Source of the DNA: Gordionus sp. m RMFG-2023
Taxonomy: Eukaryota > Nematomorpha > Gordioida > Chordodea > Parachordodidae
DNA: 64,000 nt
Assembly: GCF_954871325.1 (NCBI RefSeq)
Contig: NC_088775.1
Coordinates: 34,263,561 to 34,327,560 of the forward strand
Reading direction: 5' to 3'
The notes beneath the pieces were generated by a model. The model saw nothing but the letters and a program-made list of their open reading frames with translations, did not search any database and had not been told where the DNA came from. Made by a program: the position numbers and the translations under genes. Every line of letters starts with the position of its first letter. The first letter of the stretch is position 1. Below are positions 59,048 through 64,000 of the stretch, piece by piece.

Positions 59048-59376
59048 TAGGGGAGACCGGGGTAAAACGATAGGCATTTTGCATATTTACCATAAAAATT
59101 TTAAACAAGAGTCAAACACAACAAATTATAGATCAATGTGTAGCCCCAATTCTCTTCTACAAGATAAAAAAAAGTGTAGCCCTCTACCTATAATATTTTA
59201 GGAGCTATGATTAGTTATGTAAAACTACTCATTTTCGCCATTTTACCCTGGGTACAGGGTAAAATGGATAAGCACTAGGGTAAAGTGGTTAAACTAATAT
59301 TTGACACATATTTATTGTTTTATTTAACAAATATTACAAATTTAAGATTTATTTATGATTTTTATTTAAAAACTAA

Positions 59377-60010
59377 TCGATACAATAAGGACATGTAAAA
59401 TAATTATCATAATTAGCACATTTAGAATGTGCCCATTCAAGGCACATTGTACATTTTAGCCATTCATCGCCCTCGCGACTATTTTTATAGTTTTTATTAC
59501 AAATAACACATAAACAATTATTATTTGATATCTTTTTTTTTCTCTGAATTAATAATTTTTTTTATAAGGTGTAGATGTTAATATTTCTGAATTCTTTTTT
59601 TTAGATATTTTATCCGATGAAATATTGAATAATTTTGGGATAGGTATTATAGATGAAGGATTGAATACTTTATTATAATTTTTTGAGCATGGTGGTAACA
59701 TATCATGATAAGGTTCATCAATATCATCTGGAACATTTTCGTTCAATAATATAGATAAATCACTATCATTATTTTGAGTCACTGTAAGATTTTGAGTCAC
59801 TGTAATATTTTCATCATTATTTTCAAATTCAATATTTGAGTTAGCATTTGAATTATTGCAGCAGATATAATCTTGTTCTGTAAATATACTTGGGTTTAAA
59901 GGAAATATGCCACATGCTAAGAATCCATTTAATATATTTGATGTCACTGCCCTTGGTATTTCATTTTTTAACACTCCTGGAATATCATAAATCTGAAATT
60001 GTTGCCCCAC
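59377..60010 (-). pseudogene. Pogo-type transposase, C-terminal part with PHD-like finger
   Basis: The open piece 60010-59549 starts near the end of the DDE domain: QFQIYDIPGVLKNEIPRAVT then GFLACGIFPLNPSIF, a well-conserved stretch after the catalytic domain in jerky/pogo-like transposases. An acidic, Asn-rich linker follows. The frame ends at TPYKKNY, but one frame over, after a poly-A tract, the protein continues at 59516-59377 with CLCVICNK, DEWLKCTMCLEWAHSKC and YFTCPYC, a C4HC3-type finger (C..C, C..C, W.H..C, C..C). A single-base slip in the A run explains the frame change. Such fingers are known at the end of pogo-type transposases. Confidence 0.87.
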
Positions 60011-60017
60011 ATGATTT

Positions 60018-60352
60018 TTAGATTGAGCATTATTAAAATTATGAAATACAATATAATTTCAATTGAGCATTTTTATTAAAGTTACCAAATTAATAATATT
60101 TAGATTGAGCATTATTAAAATTATGAAATACAATATAATTTCAATTGAGCATTTTTATTAAAGTTACCAAATTAATAATATTTAGATTGAGCATTATTAA
60201 AATTATGAAATACAATATGATTTCAATTGAGCATTTTTATTAAAGTTACCAAATTAATATTGATATTTAGATTGAGCATTATTAAAATTATGAAATACAA
60301 TATAATTTCAATTGAGCATTTTTATTAAAGTTACCAAATTAATATTGATATT
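60018..60352. repeat. Four tandem units of 82-85 bp inside the pogo element
   Basis: Units start at 60018, 60100, 60182 and 60267. Each contains TTAGATTGAGCATTATTAAA, GAAATACAATATAATTTCAA and TTGAGCATTTTTATTAAAG. A fifth, partial unit runs into the coding end near 60365. The units are nearly identical, so the expansion is recent. They occupy the site of the missing catalytic domain. Confidence 0.93.
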
Positions 60353-60357
60353 TAAAT

Positions 60358-60681
60358 TTAAATTGAGTTATTAAAATTATGAAATACAATATAATACAAA
60401 CAATATAATTTAATTACTTGTTTAGGCGTTAATCCCATAAATGACCTACTTGCTTCTAATATGTAGTCACACAATCTAGATTCTTCTTCATTTGTAAATA
60501 TTTGTTTATGATGATCTGAACTTTTAATACCAATTTTACATCTCCTTCTCAACGTTGTATAAGGTATGTTAAATTTTTTAGCAGACAAATTTAATGAAGT
60601 ATTATTTGTTATTTTATATTTTATGGCTTCATTTATTATATTTACATCTCTGTATATGGTTTTTCTTTTATAATTTCTCAT
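60358..60681 (-). pseudogene. Pogo-type transposase, N-terminal helix-turn-helix
   Basis: The start is the ATG at 60679-60681, about 465 bp inside the right terminus. The protein begins MRNYKRKTIYRDVNIINEAI. Residues about 13-46 form a psq/CENP-B-like helix-turn-helix (LNLSAKKFNIPYTTLRRRC), which binds the element's ends in this superfamily. Residues 65-95 (FTNEEESRLCDYILEASRSF, GLTPKQVIKL) are the start of the second DNA-binding half. Real homology ends near VIKLYCL, where the frame runs into the tandem repeats. The DDE catalytic residues are absent. Confidence 0.85.
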
Positions 60682-61146
60682 TATTTGATTGATACAATAA
60701 AAATTATAATAAATGAATTAATGAAAAATTAATGTGAATAATTTTATATTTTAACCGTTTTACCCATAACAGCTTTACCCCTAGGTGACATATATTATAA
60801 ATATCGTTATTGCGTGACTTCTAATATAGCTAAAGATGTCAGATAAATTTTATTTTATAGCTAATACATTAAGGAACATGTGTGCCAAATTTTGAATCCT
60901 GAGGATATGTAAATTTTACTAAAAGCAAAATATACTAGAGAATGATTTTTATATTTTTTGGGTAAAAAACAGTTTTTTGACAAAATATATAAAACCAGGT
61001 AAGTTTTTTAAAAGATGAACATAGGTAAGAAATTAGATATAAAAATACATCTTCACACCAAATTTAAGGTCTTTATACTCAATGGTTAAAATGTTATTCG
61101 CGTTAACATTGTTACCCCGTCAATCGCTTTACCCCGGTCTCCCCTA

Positions 61147-62325
61147 CTAATATTTAGTGCCTGACATAGCTGATAAATTAATCTAGAATTACTGATTTAT
61201 TGGTTTAGACCAATAATGCTAATATTATTCAAAAATTGATAAATACAAATATCTTTTATTTCTAGATTTATTCAATAAACTTCTGTCTTTATCTAGTCGA
61301 TAACACTAAAATTGTTTCCTTTTATGACTAATTTACCAAGTGATATATTTTTGTTTTGAATTTACCATATCATTTATCTTTGTAATTAATTATTGGTACA
61401 ATAATTATTACTTTAGTAAGAATTTTTCTATAGATAAAAAATAATTAATTTTTTTTTCTAGGTTGTATGGAATAGTTAAACCAAATTACATTATAAACCA
61501 ATAACTATACAATATAGGAAAAATATTGCTCAATACAATAGTTTAAAATCAATACCACCAGTATTGTAAACCAGTCCTACTGTCAAGCTTTATAAATTGA
61601 TTTTTTTTATAATTTACTATAGAAAATTTTATTACATTGAAATTTATTATCAACAAATCATAAATTTGGGTTAAATTATTTGCTCCTAAATTCGGTATAT
61701 TTGTTATCAATAAAATTGTAAAACTATTAATTTTATGTTTTAAATTTAATATATTTTTTTTTTATTAAATCTATAATATTTATGTAAAATAACGAAAATG
61801 AAAAAAATGGCATTCTAAAGAGGCTTCTAATCTTAGCTTATTTCTACGTACTCCACATTTTGGTGACACTAAAATTCAATTATTAAAATAATTGAAAATA
61901 ATAAAAGAAATCATCATTTGCATTATGCAAAGATAAGATCCTAGACTACCATTAGAGATATTAATCAATCATTTTAGTCAAAATCGTTCCATTTGGCTCC
62001 GGTTTCCTCCATATTTATTAATAAACCAAAAATTATTTGGTATTTATTAATGAATTTTAACAAAAAAAAACTTTATTTATTAAAAAGGGATTTATTAATT
62101 TTTTCTCACAATTTTTATATATTTTCCAAACCTTTATGATGAAACTCCTTTTTTTTTATATCAAGATAAAAGAATTTAGTTAATGTTAAATTAGGTTTAA
62201 CTTATTTCTTAAAAATTATTAATATAATAGTTAAAATTAGAGCCAATCATCTACATAACCGATCATTAACTTATTTTAAATTATTTTTCTGATAATTTTT
62301 GGAATGTACCAATGCTAATCTTCCA
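61147..62325. other. AT-rich spacer, no gene seen
   Basis: No frame or repeat end is supported. Confidence 0.45.
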
Positions 62326-62549
62326 CCTTGTTTCTAATTTATTTGTGTATTGGGGGCAGCTAAGTTGTAGTTGGAATATATTTATTATCCCTACTGATTC
62401 ACTATGATAGTACGATAACCATATATCTCTAAAAAATCCTTGTTTCTAATTTATTTGTGTATTGGGGGCAGCTAAGTTGTAGTTGGAATATATTTATTAT
62501 CCCTACTGATTCACTATGATAGTACGATAACCATATATCTCTAAAAAAT
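62326..62549. repeat. Exact tandem duplication, 112-bp unit
   Basis: 62326-62437 and 62438-62549 are identical by eye, beginning CCTTGTTTCTAATTTATTTG and ending TATCTCTAAAAAAT. The unit contains GGGGGCAGCTAAGTTGTAGT and is non-coding. Identity points to a very recent duplication or an assembly artefact. Confidence 0.95.
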
Positions 62550-63035
62550 TAAAATTTATAATTAAAATTTTTAGACTTTAATTTTTTGACAAAATACAAG
62601 TTAACCCGATTAAAAAAAGTGTTTCATTTGTAATATATTTTTATTTTCAATATGCTATATTATTCTTTTTTATTTACATATTATTTAAATATATATAATC
62701 TGAAGAATTAATTTTTAAAAATTTTATTCAATCAGTTTTAACGATATATAGATTACAAGTTTTGTTTTTATAATGTTAAAAAATATATTATGTTTTTTCT
62801 CGTTCTATAAATGTGAATATGAAGAATTATGAGTATATGTAACAAAAATCTATTTTGTCCTAACTCTACTTGACTAACACACGAGTTTATGTGAGTGTAT
62901 ATATTATATATCCCTACTATATTCTTAATCTATCTAAGGTAGAATTTTTTGTTGTGAAGCCATGATTGTTTATTATAAATTCAATAACCAAAACTATTTG
63001 TTTGAATTTAGAACATTTATAATGAACCTTATCAT
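62550..63035. other. AT-rich spacer, no gene seen
   Basis: No supported frame or repeat end was found. Confidence 0.4.
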
Positions 63036-63450
63036 TAGGGGAGACTGAGGCTAATCGAAACGATTTTTGCAAATTCGGATATCCTGTTTCATTAGATATT
63101 ATAAAAAACAATATATGAATCGATACCTTAAACTATACTCTATCAAGGTCCTTATAAAGAAATTTAAGAATATAATCATATTACTTAAATTTTATTTTTT
63201 GCAAAAATATAAATTTTGTCCAAAAAGCCCCAATAGCGGGGTTAGGCAAGCCACTTCAAAGGACTTCCTAAACCTTTGGTTTTTTTAGTATAAAATGAAT
63301 TAAATGCATTTTTTTTATTAATAAGGATACGTATGGAATAAATTTATTGTTTTATTGTTCAACATATCATAATACTTTTAAATTGAAGCTATTATAAAAT
63401 TAGAAAATTTTAGTTAATTAAAATAAACATTTTGGACATATAAAAATAAG
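63036..63450 (+). mobile_element. Miniature element, TAGGGGAGACTG subfamily, copy C
   Basis: TAGGGGAGACTGAGGCTAATC starts at 63036, followed by GATTTTTGCAAATTCGG. The interior closely matches 50785-51170 (CCCCAATAGCGGGGTTAGGC, ACGTATGGAATAAATTTATT, TTGTTCAACATATCATAATA) and 9270-9678 in reverse. The right end was not found, and open frames across it are incidental. Confidence 0.87.
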
Positions 63451-63650
63451 GATGTTAAGGAGAGCTTATGATTACTTAGCTTAAATCCTAAATACAAGAC
63501 ATACACAGCCATGAGCTTTTCTTTCCAAGATTTTGAAATATTTTTTTCTATTTTAACTGCTATAATTGACTTGTATGGTTAACAAGCCTCGCTAACTCTA
63601 AATTGACTAATCGTGATTTAAATAATATCTTGTGTTAATAAATATCAGAG
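63451..63650. other. AT-rich spacer
   Basis: Nothing recognisable was found. This may be the lost right side of the preceding element. Confidence 0.35.
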
Positions 63651-63985
63651 ACCTGCAGTCCCGGCTCCCCGGGCTGCGCCGTAAAATTTTTAAAAAAAAT
63701 TTATACAACATGAATTATTATATTCGTCAATTAGATATGTTTATAATGATTATATATAATTATGATTAATATAATGTTGGGTGAAAGCTATCATTAGCTA
63801 ACACTCATAAAATATACCCGGGCCGGGCCTGAAATTTTCTAAAATACCCGGGCCGTAAAATTTTTTAAAAAAATTTATGCAACATGAATTATTATATTCG
63901 TCTATATATGGTTATAATGATTATATATAGTTATGATTAATATAATGTTGGGTGAAAGTTATCACTAGCTAACACTCATAGTATC
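63651..63985 (+). repeat. GGCC-rich repeat with a tandem duplication of 174 bp
   Basis: It starts CAGAGACCTGCAG followed by CCCGGCTCCCCGGGCTG, the start type of the GGCC-rich miniatures. The block GCCGTAAAATTTTT, TACAACATGAATTATTATAT, TAATATAATGTTGGGTGAAA and TAGCTAACACTCATA occurs at 63678 and again at 63852. It reaches nearly to the window edge, so the far end is not visible. Confidence 0.8.
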
Positions 63986-64000
63986 TATTACATAATATAA

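Larger units (their letters stand above)
59048..61146 (-). mobile_element. Pogo-type DNA transposon, complete ends, catalytic core lost
   Basis: The left end TAGGGGAGACCGGGGTAAA (59048) and right end TTTACCCCGGTCTCCCCTA (61128-61146) are near-perfect inverted repeats flanked by TA, the pogo/Tc1-mariner target. The 2.1-kb element encodes on the minus strand an N-terminal DNA-binding helix-turn-helix (60681-60358) and the C-terminal part of the transposase (60010-59377). Between them, tandem repeats stand where the DDE catalytic domain should be. It is therefore non-autonomous. Smaller relatives in this window share its ends. Confidence 0.94.

Noticed and set aside
60018-60352. CRISPR array
   Set aside because: The four 82-85 bp units are contiguous with no unique spacers, lie inside a eukaryotic transposon, and have no cas genes nearby.

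Overview
The window looks like repeat-dominated nuclear DNA from an AT-rich eukaryote, very probably an animal. It is strongly AT-rich with long homopolymers, and its coding remnants are DUF4371/ZMYM1-type hAT transposases, pogo-type transposases with a PHD-like tail, and a retroelement reverse transcriptase with a restriction-like endonuclease tail. I see no bacterial genes, operons, rRNA or intact tRNA. The species cannot be named from the sequence alone.

Layout. At 0.07-4.8 kb lies a decayed reverse-transcriptase element preceded by roughly 170-bp tandem repeats. A short non-coding LTR element (1754-3371) is inserted in the middle of its RT domain, with a perfect 5-bp target duplication. 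At 5.2-7.7 kb is a clearly bounded hAT element (14-bp terminal inverted repeats, 8-bp target duplication TATATATC). From 9 to 18 kb the DNA is AT-rich and carries miniature elements, two possible tRNA/SINE-like or GC-rich repeat patches, and the 3' end of a second copy of the same RT family (17857-18198, minus strand). At 19.2-22.1 kb is a second, different hAT element. From 22 to 47 kb there is no recognisable host gene; this stretch holds miniature elements of several families (GGCCCGG-rich repeats, foldbacks, pogo-derived and hAT-derived miniatures). At 47.46-48.27 kb is the only good candidate for a host gene: a 269-codon open frame that is visibly more GC-rich than its surroundings. From 48.8 to 64 kb come more miniatures, a decayed copy of the first hAT (57.7-58.6 kb), a bounded pogo-type element (59048-61146) whose catalytic domain is missing and whose middle holds tandem repeats, an exact 112-bp tandem duplication, and GGCC-rich repeats.

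Connections. Many of the small repeats are deletion derivatives of the larger elements. Eleven copies share a TA-flanked TAGGGGAGACCGGGG-like terminus and sort into four subfamilies. At least four of them still encode traces of the same C-terminal zinc finger seen in the 2.1-kb pogo element. I found no convincing new cellular system. The most informative items are this pogo family, the nested LTR insertion, the RT family with its unusual C-terminus, and the unidentified 269-codon gene.
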